From contig NZ_BAEI01000064.1 in the NCBI RefSeq assembly GCF_000241325.1, positions 62,001 through 126,000 on the forward strand: DNA of 64,000 bases. Direction: 5' to 3'. A program made the position numbers and the translations under genes. The notes beneath the pieces are model-generated. The model had not been told where the DNA came from and ran no database searches. It saw only the letters and a list, made by a program, of their open reading frames with translations. Below, one piece after another: positions 1 through 7,576 of the stretch. This DNA is from Gordonia polyisoprenivorans NBRC 16320 = JCM 10675. Lineage in GTDB: Bacteria > Actinomycetota > Actinomycetes > Mycobacteriales > Mycobacteriaceae. Positions within the stretch are counted from its first letter, which is position 1. The number at the start of each line of letters is the position of its first letter.

Positions 1-338
1 AAGCTGCCGTATCGAGCCTTGCGCGAACGATGACGATGGAACTGGCGCCGTTGGGGATTCGCGTCAACACCGTGGCGCCGGGCTTTATCAATGCCGACAT
101 GCTGCTCAAGACATCGACACCGGCTGTCATCGAGCACATGACCACAGATTTCACACGCGTTCCGCTCCGACGTCTGGTCGAGCCGGCAGAAGTTGCAGCC
201 GCGGTGTCGTTCCTGGTCTCGGACGAGGCTTCGGCGATCAGCGGAATCGATCTGGTTGTCGACGGTGGATTGACGTCGAACCTCTACGCGATGGAGACCC
301 TGCCCGACGACATGATTCCGCTCGGAACCGGCGAGTGA
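1..338 (+). CDS. SDR family oxidoreductase, C-terminal part (5' end outside window)
   Basis: C-terminal part of a classical short-chain dehydrogenase/reductase, an NAD(P)-dependent oxidoreductase. The frame is open from base 3 to the stop at 336-338. It shows family landmarks that follow the catalytic YxxxK: a small-residue helix, then GIRVNTVAPGF, a PLRRLVEPAEVAAAVSFLVSDEAS segment broken here into its landmarks PLRRL and VAAAVSFL, and the terminal SGIDLVVDGG. The Rossmann glycine motif and the catalytic Tyr/Lys lie outside the window, so cofactor and substrate cannot be judged. Its stop overlaps an upstream possible GTG of the next gene (GTGA), so it is probably co-transcribed with the P450 that follows. 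Confidence 0.9.
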   Translation, partial: AAVSSLARTMTMELAPLGIRVNTVAPGFINADMLLKTSTPAVIEHMTTDFTRVPLRRLVEPAEVAAAVSFLVSDEASAISGIDLVVDGGLTSNLYAMETLPDDMIPLGTGE

Positions 339-373
339 GCGACATACAAGCTGCCATCAATCAGGAGATCAAT

Positions 374-1579
374 GTGACAACTCGACCCCTCGAAGCAACG
401 TCAACCAGTCCCACATATCAGCACTTCCCCTGGGACAAACCAGAATTCACCCTTGACCCCTATCCCTGGTACGCGCGGGCCCTCCGGGAAGCACCAGTGA
501 TCTACGACGACCTGGGCTTCTACATTGTCTCCCGGTACGAGGACGTCATGGAATTCGGGAAGCATCCGAGCATGTCCGTCGAGCCGGGCTGGGACCAGGC
601 CGGCCCTTGGGCTGTCGTGCGAGACACGGTCATCGGCAAGGACCTGCCCGACCATACCCGCCTACGGCGACAGACGAACAAATGGTTCGGCCCGAAGGTC
701 GTCGACAAGTGGACGATGACGACGAAAGCCGTGACGGATGAACTCCTCGCCGCGCGTCCCGACAACCTTCTCGACGGATGGCACGACCTATCGGTTCTTC
801 CCACGCACCAGACCATGTGCCGCGTCCTCGGAGTAACCGAGGCGGGAGCCGGGGACGTCCAAGAGTCGATGTTCGAGACCATGCCGATGCTGGCCGCGAT
901 CCCCGAACGCGGCACCCTCGGGCGCGCAGAGAAGGGATTCGACGAACTGACCGCGCGACTGGACGAACTCATCGAAGAGAAGCGACAAAACCCTGACGCC
1001 GGGCTCCTGTCGACCCTCCTGTCCGCAGCGGCGAACGGGGAGATCAGCGACCGCGAAGCGCGTGCGACAGCGCTGATGCTTTACAGCCTCGGGCACATGG
1101 ACGTCGGGTACCTGATCGCAGCAGGGTTGAACATCTTCGCCGCGCGACCCGACATCTATGCGCGATATCGATATGATGGCGAAGTTCGCGACGCCGTGAT
1201 CAACGAAATTGCGCGATACGATCCACCAGAACTGTGTTTCTACCGGGTGGCGAAATCCGACATCGCCATCCGATCGGTCGAGATCCCGGCCGGTTCGAAG
1301 GTTCGCTTCATGATCGGCGCTGCGAATCGCGATCCTGATGTCTTCTCTGATCCACAAGAGTTCACTCCGGACCGCCCGTCTCGAGAGAGCCGCAACCTCT
1401 CCTTCGGGGTGGGATCGCATAGCTGTGTAGGGCAACACATCTCACGCGCACAGGCGCGAGTGGTGTTCGATGTCCTTGCCGACCACTTCAGTGGGATCGA
1501 ATTCGCGGGGGCTGTGGAGATGGACAACACCGACTTTTCCCGGCACTTCACATCTCTCCCTCTACGCCTGATTCCCTGA
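374..1579 (+). CDS. Cytochrome P450 (first of two related P450s)
   Basis: Soluble bacterial P450 of 401 residues, a heme monooxygenase needing external redox partners. The heme loop FGVGSHSCVG begins at residue 344, with the thiolate ligand at Cys351. The K-helix ExxR pair is E278/R281. The I-helix reads GHMDVG (240-245): the acidic residue is kept but the usual Thr is Val. GTG 374 is preferred because AGGAG lies at 363-367; an in-frame GTG at 335 overlaps the SDR stop but lacks as good a ribosome site. No ferredoxin is adjacent, so it may use the flavodoxin and reductase encoded at 8.8-10.6 kb. It resembles the second P450 of this window, with a shared PEF...PW N-terminal pattern and VSRY motif. 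The substrate is unknown. Confidence 0.93.
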   Translation: MTTRPLEATSTSPTYQHFPWDKPEFTLDPYPWYARALREAPVIYDDLGFYIVSRYEDVMEFGKHPSMSVEPGWDQAGPWAVVRDTVIGKDLPDHTRLRRQTNKWFGPKVVDKWTMTTKAVTDELLAARPDNLLDGWHDLSVLPTHQTMCRVLGVTEAGAGDVQESMFETMPMLAAIPERGTLGRAEKGFDELTARLDELIEEKRQNPDAGLLSTLLSAAANGEISDREARATALMLYSLGHMDVGYLIAAGLNIFAARPDIYARYRYDGEVRDAVINEIARYDPPELCFYRVAKSDIAIRSVEIPAGSKVRFMIGAANRDPDVFSDPQEFTPDRPSRESRNLSFGVGSHSCVGQHISRAQARVVFDVLADHFSGIEFAGAVEMDNTDFSRHFTSLPLRLIP

Positions 1580-1613
1580 TCATTCATAGACCACTGTACG
1601 GAGCGAATTCTCG

Positions 1614-1928
1614 ATGTACATCGTCGTCCGGAGTACGCGAATCGACCTGATGGCTCGCAACGATCTGGAACACCTCGAAGTGACGACCGATCTGGAGAAC
1701 TCGGCACTCGCCACCTCACTGCGAGCAGTGGGTGTTGGTTACGCCGACGGCACCCACTGCTACATCAACGCTTTGTGGTTGAGACGTCAAGCCTCTGGTC
1801 TCAACTGGCATGCGCAACTCGACGAACTACTGTCGTTTGCAGCCAGCCGTAACCGGTTTGACGGTCTGTATGTGAGAGTTCCGACAAAGCGCCGTCATGG
1901 TTCGCCGCGGCAAACCATGACGGCGTGA
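1614..1928 (+). CDS. Small hypothetical protein
   Basis: A 104-residue frame starting 34 bases after the P450 stop, same strand. I do not assign a function. The middle and end (INALWLRRQA, then LDELLSFAASRNRF) recall small actinobacterial proteins of unknown role with a conserved WLRxQA...FDxMLxYAxxKGW pattern, which supports a real gene; this is from memory of the pattern, not a search. No signal peptide or membrane segment is seen. The last dozen codons overlap a strong hairpin, so the C-terminus may be low-complexity read into a terminator. No clear ribosome site precedes the ATG, and the start is uncertain. Confidence 0.5.
   Translation: MYIVVRSTRIDLMARNDLEHLEVTTDLENSALATSLRAVGVGYADGTHCYINALWLRRQASGLNWHAQLDELLSFAASRNRFDGLYVRVPTKRRHGSPRQTMTA
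1890..1925. terminator. Bidirectional terminator-like hairpin
   Basis: Perfect 13-bp inverted repeat, CGCCGTCATGGTT at 1890-1902 and its complement at 1913-1925, with a 10-base loop. It sits between the rightward P450/small-protein unit and the leftward hydrolase that ends at 1950, where a shared terminator is expected. No T-tract follows, as is common in actinobacteria. Confidence 0.65.
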
Positions 1929-1949
1929 TCCCATCCCGTCGAGCCCTGT

Positions 1950-2885
1950 TCAATCGCCGAGATGCTCACCGAACCAAGCGAGTGCGGCCTCGGCTGTGAC
2001 GGTGAAATGCTCCGTGTAGACCGAGTAGTGACCGCCTGCGACCGTCACCAGCTTCTTGGGTTCCCGCGCACGCGCGAAAGCGGCTTCCTGAAGATCGGTG
2101 GGTGTCAGGGGATCTTGATCCGCGATCACCATCAGCAGCGGTGTCGGAGCGATGCGTTCGATGAAGGTGCCGGGCTCGTACTGACGTGCCTTCTCGATCG
2201 AACGAAGGGTGACCTCGTTGCGCCAGCTCGGGCAACGCCGGCCTTCGCCGGACATGTACTCGAACGAATCGCGTTGTGGGTAGGCAACCTGATCGTCCGG
2301 AGCAGCGCTGACGGTCGTGATCATGCGCGGAGGTAGTCCATCGAAGCGGACCTGACGATCCGCAGCGAAGGAGCTCTCAAGGATGTGCGCGGCGTCGTCG
2401 GAGGTTCGCCGGAGGGCGGCTTCGTAGCCGCTGATGGTCGGGACCTGAGCCACGACGCATCTGACACGGTTGTCGACGGCACCGACCACGATCGCATGTC
2501 CGCCGCTATAGCTGGTGCCCCACACGGCGATTCGATCGGAATCGACGTCTTGCTGAGAACCGGCAAAGGTCACTGCCTCGCGAATGTCCTCGATCTGATC
2601 CCACGGGTCGATCTCCTGCCGGGGCAGGCCATCGCTGACACCGAGTCTCCGGAAGTCGATGGCGAGCACGACGTAGCCGCCGCGTGCGAAAGTGCGCGCG
2701 TAGTCGGTCAATGTGCCCCCGGTGACCATGGACCAGCCGTGGGTGACGACGATGGCCGGAAGTGGCCCAACTGAATTGGAGGGACGGAACTTGGTGCCGC
2801 GGACGACGGTCCCGAACACCGAGAACTCGATCGGTTCGTGGTCGAGGCCATCATCGTTGCCACAGTGTTCTGGGGAGACCGTCAT
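1950..2885 (-). CDS. Alpha/beta hydrolase (dienelactone-hydrolase-like)
   Basis: 311-residue alpha/beta hydrolase, predicted cytoplasmic esterase or amidase. The nucleophile elbow is WGTSYSGGHA (Ser in GTSYSGG), the acid is probably in VIADQDPLTP, and the catalytic His is in GGHYSVY near the C-terminus. The N-terminal VTHGWSM is the oxyanion-hole strand. ATG 2885 is chosen because AAGGAG stands at 2897-2902; the frame stays open far upstream, but that part lies across the neighbouring SDR gene and is composition-driven. It is the last gene of the leftward operon that begins at the permease (7346). It could hydrolyse an ester or lactone intermediate of the island's substrate, which is an inference from context. 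Confidence 0.88.
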   Translation of the reverse strand: MTVSPEHCGNDDGLDHEPIEFSVFGTVVRGTKFRPSNSVGPLPAIVVTHGWSMVTGGTLTDYARTFARGGYVVLAIDFRRLGVSDGLPRQEIDPWDQIEDIREAVTFAGSQQDVDSDRIAVWGTSYSGGHAIVVGAVDNRVRCVVAQVPTISGYEAALRRTSDDAAHILESSFAADRQVRFDGLPPRMITTVSAAPDDQVAYPQRDSFEYMSGEGRRCPSWRNEVTLRSIEKARQYEPGTFIERIAPTPLLMVIADQDPLTPTDLQEAAFARAREPKKLVTVAGGHYSVYTEHFTVTAEAALAWFGEHLGD

Positions 2886-2920
2886 CGTAGGTGCCGCTCC
2901 TTGGCTTGATACCGGTGTTC

Positions 2921-3697
2921 TCAGATGGGATTTCGGGCTGCGGTAAGCCAACCTCCGTCGATCACCATGGCCGCGCCGTGGATGAAGTCGGCGTCGTCTC
3001 CGGCAAGGTATACGGCGAGCCGGGCGATCTCCTCCGGGCGGCACCATCGTTGCGCAGGTGTTCGGAGGATCTCGCTGTCCGAATCGGGAAGGGTTTCCGA
3101 ACCGCCTTCTGGCATGGTCAGTCCGGTGAGCGTGGCTCCCGGGCAGATTGCATTCACACGTATGCCCAGCTTGCCGTAATCGAAGGTGAGCTGACGGGTG
3201 AGGCCGAGCACGCCGTGCTTGGCGGCGGTGTAGGCGGTTCCGCCTCCTGCTGCACTCAGCGACGAGATGGAAGCAGTATTGATGATCGCACCCTTGCGCT
3301 GCTCGAGCATGGTGGGAATCACCGCGCGCGCCATGAGGAACGGTCCGGTCAGATTCACTGCGATGTTCCGGTGCCATTCTTCCAGTGCGATCTCATGGGC
3401 GGGGCGAAAGCTGTCGATGATTCCGGCGTTGTTGCACAGGATGTCGACTCGGCCGGCCCATCGGCGGACCTGTTCGACTGCAGCGTTGACCGACTCTTCC
3501 GCCGAGACATCTACCCCCACGGCCAATACTCGCGCCGAATCGTCTGCCTGCGCTGCGACTTCCTTGGCCTTTGCCTCGTTGATGTCGAGTGCGGCTACAC
3601 GGGCTCCGGCCGCGGAGAACTCCTCGACCATCGATTTGCCCATGCCGGACGCGGCGCCCGTGACGACGACGACCTTACCGTCGAATTTGTTGCTCAT
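2921..3697 (-). CDS. SDR family oxidoreductase
   Basis: Complete 258-residue classical SDR. The NAD(P) motif is TGAASGMG near residue 14, the structural motif CNNAGI near 88-93, and the catalytic Ser-Tyr-Lys set is seen as SISSL...YTAAKHG. The acidic residue in AALDINE after the second strand suggests NAD preference. A strong AAGGAG (3708-3713) precedes the ATG. It lies between the NCS1 permease and the alpha/beta hydrolase with short gaps (55 and 35 bases), so it is in the same operon. It probably oxidises an alcohol made by one of the P450s, by inference; substrate unknown. Confidence 0.92.
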   Translation of the reverse strand: MSNKFDGKVVVVTGAASGMGKSMVEEFSAAGARVAALDINEAKAKEVAAQADDSARVLAVGVDVSAEESVNAAVEQVRRWAGRVDILCNNAGIIDSFRPAHEIALEEWHRNIAVNLTGPFLMARAVIPTMLEQRKGAIINTASISSLSAAGGGTAYTAAKHGVLGLTRQLTFDYGKLGIRVNAICPGATLTGLTMPEGGSETLPDSDSEILRTPAQRWCRPEEIARLAVYLAGDDADFIHGAAMVIDGGWLTAARNPI

Positions 3698-3752
3698 ATC
3701 ATTTCTCCTTGTTTCGAGTGGCGATGAGAAGGTCCGGGGATTCGCGCCCTTG

Positions 3753-5357
3753 TCATTGATGTGCGAGTGGTCGCATCTGGCACTGCAGACATAGGGGCTC
3801 GGCTGGGTGATCCGCTGCTGCGTCCACTTCGTAGGTGGTATAGCTCAATTCGCAACTTGAGCACTGTGTGCGTGTCAACCACTGATCTCTGTCGTCGTCG
3901 CGCACTGTGCCGGGGTCATCGGTAACGCGGGTCGTTGTGAACAATCGGTCGAGCAGGAGGACATTCAGTAGGTACAGCACGACGCTCGCTCCCAGCGAGA
4001 TGAGTGGTGCGACTTGAGAGGCAACGCTGTGACCGCTCTCGAGCGCGACGAGACCGATGGCCGCCGATACCGCCCATACCGCGAAACCGCGTGTGACCGT
4101 GGGAAGGCGTAGCGCGCGGATCTCGGGTCTGCGCGACACCACCAACAGATGTGTCACCACGATTCCGACCCACGACACGGTGACGATTCCTTGCCAGGCG
4201 AGAGCGGTTGCGATGTAGGAGAATACGTTGGTCAACATCAGTAAGAACGTCACGATCGCGATCAGCACGACCCAGACCTTGCGCGGTAGGCTACTTCGAG
4301 AGAAGTGGCATACCACCCGGTCGAAGCACAGACTGGCGACATAGAAGTTCGCGGAGTTGATGCGGACCTGACTCACGAGCACGACGACGAGTCCGATGAC
4401 ACCCAGAGATGTCACGATGCCGGTGGTCACGGCTGATTCGGCGACGGTGGAGCCGGGGGCCGCCAAAGCCACGATGAGGATTCCGGCCAACCCGTTGAAG
4501 CCGTAGGCCACCAGATAGAAGGCCCACCCGAACGTGATGTTGGCGTGGAAGCGCGTGTCGGAAGGACGACCGAAGCGGGCGAACTCCGGAGTGTCGGGGA
4601 AGAGGAGCCAGTTACCCATGAACAGGACGAATGTGACCAGCCATCCCGGGATGGAACTGTGCCCGGTGATTTCGGGTGTGGTGGTGAACCAGTCGCCGCC
4701 CCAACCGAATCGGATGCCGGCTACGAGGACGGCGGCGGCCACACCGATCAGATAGATCGGCAGGGACCAGGTATTGAGTTTGGTGAACCACGTTTGCATC
4801 CCGCCGAGCATCAACGGAAGCATCCCGATGATCACGATGGCGTACCAGACCCGGATGTCGAAGACCTGAAAATATGCCTGGAGAGCCGCGGCCATCACGC
4901 TGGACTCGAAGACGGCATAGTAGAGCGCGCCGAGTCCGCAGATGAGCGGGGTCAGGGCAGCCCCCTTCACACCGAACATCGCGCGGGTCAACAAGGTTGA
5001 GTTGAGGCCACGTCCAATCGACGCTCGGGCGATGAATGCGCCCAGCACCGAGCAGACGACCACCACCACCAGGAGGCCGATGAGGGCTTGCCGAGTGCCT
5101 GCGAGACTGGCTGCGAGCGCCCCGTAGTAGAGAAAGGCCATTGCGCTGGCGATCGACCACCAGCTTCCCAGTACTGCGATCCTCGGTTGTCTTGCAGTGA
5201 GAGGAACCACGTGGTTCGTGTAGTCCTCGGTCTCCTGCTGCGCGACCACTCGGGGGTCGTCGCTGTCGTTGACGACCCACCCTGCCGGGACCGGCGCCGA
5301 CGGGGCCGGTGGTGGGATGTCACCGACTCCGTCGCTCTGCTCGTATACCGAACCCAT
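3753..5357 (-). CDS. NCS1-family nucleobase/hydantoin-type permease with cysteine-rich tail
   Basis: 534-residue membrane transporter of the NCS1 (nucleobase:cation symporter-1) family, whose members import uracil, cytosine, allantoin, hydantoins or thiamine. About 12 hydrophobic segments follow a proline-rich N-terminus; typical landmarks are the GSWWSIASAMAF region, the LNTWSLPIYLIG segment and the LLFPDTPEF loop. The C-terminal tail has C499xxC502 and C523xxC526, a zinc-ribbon-like addition unusual for a permease. ATG 5357 starts two bases after the stop of the SnoaL-like gene, so translation is probably coupled. A hydantoin- or lactam-like substrate would fit the hydantoinase genes across the divide, by inference. 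Confidence 0.88.
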   Translation of the reverse strand: MGSVYEQSDGVGDIPPPAPSAPVPAGWVVNDSDDPRVVAQQETEDYTNHVVPLTARQPRIAVLGSWWSIASAMAFLYYGALAASLAGTRQALIGLLVVVVVCSVLGAFIARASIGRGLNSTLLTRAMFGVKGAALTPLICGLGALYYAVFESSVMAAALQAYFQVFDIRVWYAIVIIGMLPLMLGGMQTWFTKLNTWSLPIYLIGVAAAVLVAGIRFGWGGDWFTTTPEITGHSSIPGWLVTFVLFMGNWLLFPDTPEFARFGRPSDTRFHANITFGWAFYLVAYGFNGLAGILIVALAAPGSTVAESAVTTGIVTSLGVIGLVVVLVSQVRINSANFYVASLCFDRVVCHFSRSSLPRKVWVVLIAIVTFLLMLTNVFSYIATALAWQGIVTVSWVGIVVTHLLVVSRRPEIRALRLPTVTRGFAVWAVSAAIGLVALESGHSVASQVAPLISLGASVVLYLLNVLLLDRLFTTTRVTDDPGTVRDDDRDQWLTRTQCSSCELSYTTYEVDAAADHPAEPLCLQCQMRPLAHQ

Positions 5358-5359
5358 GG

Positions 5360-5764
5360 TCAGGTGAGCTCGCCGAAGAAAGCTTCGACCTCGGGCTGGT
5401 TCATGTCGGCAAAGCGGCATTCAACGATCTTGTCGCCGACGACCCGATAGTGACCGACGCGTTCGGTCGTCACCGACGCCTCGCCACGCGACCACTTCTC
5501 GTGGACGAGCAGCAGGATGCCGTCGTCGCCGACAAGCAGGGTGTCGCTACTGACGACATCCCAGGTGTCGGTGTACTCGGCGACCCGACCGATCCAGTTC
5601 GTCACGAAATCCTCACGGCTCTTGTACACGCCTGCGAGCGGCCCGTTGCCACCCATGGTGACGACCAGGTCGTCGGCGAAGTAGCTCACGCCGGCTTCCT
5701 GGTCGCCTCGCTCCCATGCGTCGTGATAAGCGTGGATGATTCGCTCGGTGTTCTCGACAGTCAT
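5360..5764 (-). CDS. SnoaL/NTF2-like small protein
   Basis: 134-residue single-domain protein of the NTF2-like/SnoaL superfamily. Its pattern is an N-terminal helix (IIHAYHDAWERGD), then YFADDLVVTMGG, then the sheet-forming GHYRVVGDKIVECRFADM. Family members include cyclases, isomerases, hydrolases and non-catalytic binding proteins, so the reaction cannot be named. AAAGGAG lies directly upstream of the ATG. It stands between the two permease genes in the leftward operon, 124 bases after the APC permease, and that gap holds two inverted repeats. Confidence 0.85.
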   Translation of the reverse strand: MTVENTERIIHAYHDAWERGDQEAGVSYFADDLVVTMGGNGPLAGVYKSREDFVTNWIGRVAEYTDTWDVVSSDTLLVGDDGILLLVHEKWSRGEASVTTERVGHYRVVGDKIVECRFADMNQPEVEAFFGELT

Positions 5765-5784
5765 GTGATGCTCCTTTGAGTTGT

Positions 5785-5799
5785 GGGTCTTTGAGACCC
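5785..5799. promoter_or_regulatory. Small palindrome ahead of the SnoaL-like gene
   Basis: GGGTCT-TTG-AGACCC, a perfect 6-bp inverted repeat about 20 bases upstream of the SnoaL-like start and just before its ribosome site. It could be an operator or a leader hairpin; the sequence does not decide. Confidence 0.35.
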
Positions 5800-5817
5800 G
5801 ATCGGACAGAGTGGAGT

Positions 5818-5876
5818 GAGTAGAGCGGGGCGATCTGTGGACGCCGCCGCGTCGTGGATCGAGCCCCGCTCTACTC
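5818..5876 (-). terminator. Intercistronic long-stem hairpin
   Basis: Perfect 14-bp inverted repeat (GAGTAGAGCGGGGC at 5818-5831 and its complement at 5863-5876) around a 31-base loop, in the gap between the APC permease and the SnoaL-like gene. It may be a partial terminator or an mRNA-processing or stability element that separates expression of the permease from the rest of the operon. Confidence 0.5.
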
Positions 5877-5888
5877 GAGCTGGGGACG

Positions 5889-7346
5889 TCAGCGGTCGAT
5901 GCCGCCGAGACGCAAGAACTGTTCAGGGCGTCGGATCTTCACGACGGTCGCGACTATCAGCCCGGCGACGAACGATCCGGCCAGCACCAGTAACAGAATC
6001 CAGTTGCTGCTCGATTCGCCGGCGACGAGATCGAAGTTGAAGAGTGCGAATCCCACCAAGCTGATCATTGCGATTGCCGAGATTGATGGAGCGATTGTCG
6101 TCGCCCATAGGCGCTCGCCCTTCTCGCGACCATGCCGACGGAACCAGACGACCACCGCGACGCTGACCAGCGCCATCAAGATGAAAACCCCGGCGTTGCC
6201 GAGACCGGCGAGTTGACCGTATGCCTTCGCCGGGTCGCTGTGGGCGAGGGCGAACAGCGCGACACCGGCAAAGCCCAGGGCGGAGATCGCCAGCGAGGCG
6301 CGGTAGGGCGAGCGGTGACGACCGTGCACGGCGCCGAATGCTTTCGGAAGCGCTCCGTCGGCGCTCAAGTTGAAAAGGTAACGGGTCGAAGCATTGTGAA
6401 TCGACAGCAGGGACGCGAGCACTGCGGTGACGACCAGTGCGGTCGCGATGTTGCTGAACCAGACACCGATGTAGTTGTCGGCGGCGAGCCCGAACATCCC
6501 GGCGGTGTCGGAGGTCGCGACCTGCTGGGCGTCGCTACCGAAAGCCATCACCATCACCCAGACAGTGAGCGTATAGAGGATACCGATGAAGAAGACGGCG
6601 ATGTAGGTAGCGCGTGGAATGGTCTTGTTGGGTTCGCGCACCTCGTCGCGGTAGAGGGCCGTGGCCTCGAAGCCGATGAATACCAGCATCGCGAACAGCA
6701 GCCCCACGGCGACATCGCCATTCGAGAAGAACTGTGGCACGTCGAATGGTGCCAGTGATAGCCCGTCCTTACCGCCCTGGCCGATCACGGCGACGTTGAA
6801 GATCATCACGATGGAGACTTCGACGAACATGACCCACATGAGGACCTTGGCCGACACCTCCACATTGAAGTAGCCGAGTGTGCTGATGATCAGCCACACC
6901 ACCAGAGTTCCGGTCCACCAAGGGATGTCCGGCCCGCCGTACTTGGATACGAGGTCTGTGACGGTGAGTCCGGCGAAGCAGTACACCCCCATACCGATAA
7001 CGGTGTACGACAACGTTGCCAGAAAGGCCGCCGCCAGACCCATGCGCCTGCCGAGTCCCTCGGAGATATACGCGTAGAAGGCGCCCGGACGCGGCATGTG
7101 CTTGGTCATGGCCATGTACCCGACCGAGAAGATCAGCAAGACCACGGTGACGATGACGAAGGCGACGGGCGCGGTGCTGCCTGTCGACATGATCGTGAGT
7201 GAGAAGTATCCCGCCAAGCAGGTCAGCGGAGAGGAAAACGCCAGGACGGAGAGCACCAGCTGTGTGGTGGTCATCCGACCTGACAGGCGGTCGGACGCGG
7301 TAGGAGTCGCCACGGGCAATTCCAGGTTGTGCGGAGTAGTTGACAT
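5889..7346 (-). CDS. APC-family amino acid/amine permease
   Basis: 485-residue integral membrane protein of the APC superfamily, predicted to import an amino acid, amine or related nitrogen compound by secondary transport. About 12 to 13 hydrophobic segments; the first contains the family glycine-rich break (LVLSVLAFSSPLTCLAGYF), followed by KHMPRPGAFYAYISEGLG typical of APC members and by GFEATALYRDEVREPNKTIPR, each broken here at landmarks GFEATALYRDE and EPNKTIPRA. It is the first gene of a leftward operon with promoter and operator sequences at 7401-7446. The ATG at 7346 has only a distant GGGAAG (7361-7366). The island carries two different permeases, so two substrates or two enantiomers may be handled. 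Confidence 0.9.
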   Translation of the reverse strand: MSTTPHNLELPVATPTASDRLSGRMTTTQLVLSVLAFSSPLTCLAGYFSLTIMSTGSTAPVAFVIVTVVLLIFSVGYMAMTKHMPRPGAFYAYISEGLGRRMGLAAAFLATLSYTVIGMGVYCFAGLTVTDLVSKYGGPDIPWWTGTLVVWLIISTLGYFNVEVSAKVLMWVMFVEVSIVMIFNVAVIGQGGKDGLSLAPFDVPQFFSNGDVAVGLLFAMLVFIGFEATALYRDEVREPNKTIPRATYIAVFFIGILYTLTVWVMVMAFGSDAQQVATSDTAGMFGLAADNYIGVWFSNIATALVVTAVLASLLSIHNASTRYLFNLSADGALPKAFGAVHGRHRSPYRASLAISALGFAGVALFALAHSDPAKAYGQLAGLGNAGVFILMALVSVAVVVWFRRHGREKGERLWATTIAPSISAIAMISLVGFALFNFDLVAGESSSNWILLLVLAGSFVAGLIVATVVKIRRPEQFLRLGGIDR

Positions 7347-7400
7347 TGCGATTGTTCACCCTTCCCAGGGGCCAGGACAGCGGACGGTACCGCCGAGGTC

Positions 7401-7446
7401 TATATTGAACGTTTATTAAGTGACCGTCAACACTTGATTTTGTTGA
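7401..7446 (-). promoter_or_regulatory. Permease-operon promoter with two candidate operators
   Basis: On the minus strand a -35-like TTGACG (7425-7430) and -10-like AATATA (7401-7406) are 18 bases apart. The spacer holds CTTAATAAACGTTCA (7406-7420), which matches 11 of 15 positions of CTTAACGCACGTTAA in the hydantoinase promoter. A separate 20-bp palindrome, TCAACA-N8-TGTTGA (7427-7446), overlaps the -35. These are likely regulator sites of the island. The remaining gap, 7447-7576, shows nothing further. Confidence 0.55.
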
Positions 7447-7576
7447 GGTGCGGTGACTCGCTCAGGCGGAGTTACATGCAGTTGTGCAGCACTTCTTGAG
7501 TCGGCGGCGGCTGCGGGATGATGTTGAACAAATCGTCAGCTGGGTTCCGATGGTTGCCGTCGTGCGCCACCCCTTT

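Noticed and set aside
2886..3377. Possible long N-terminal extension of the alpha/beta hydrolase
   Set aside because: The frame is open upstream of 2885 but is Arg/His-rich, lies opposite the SDR gene, and the ribosome site AAGGAG directly precedes ATG 2885.
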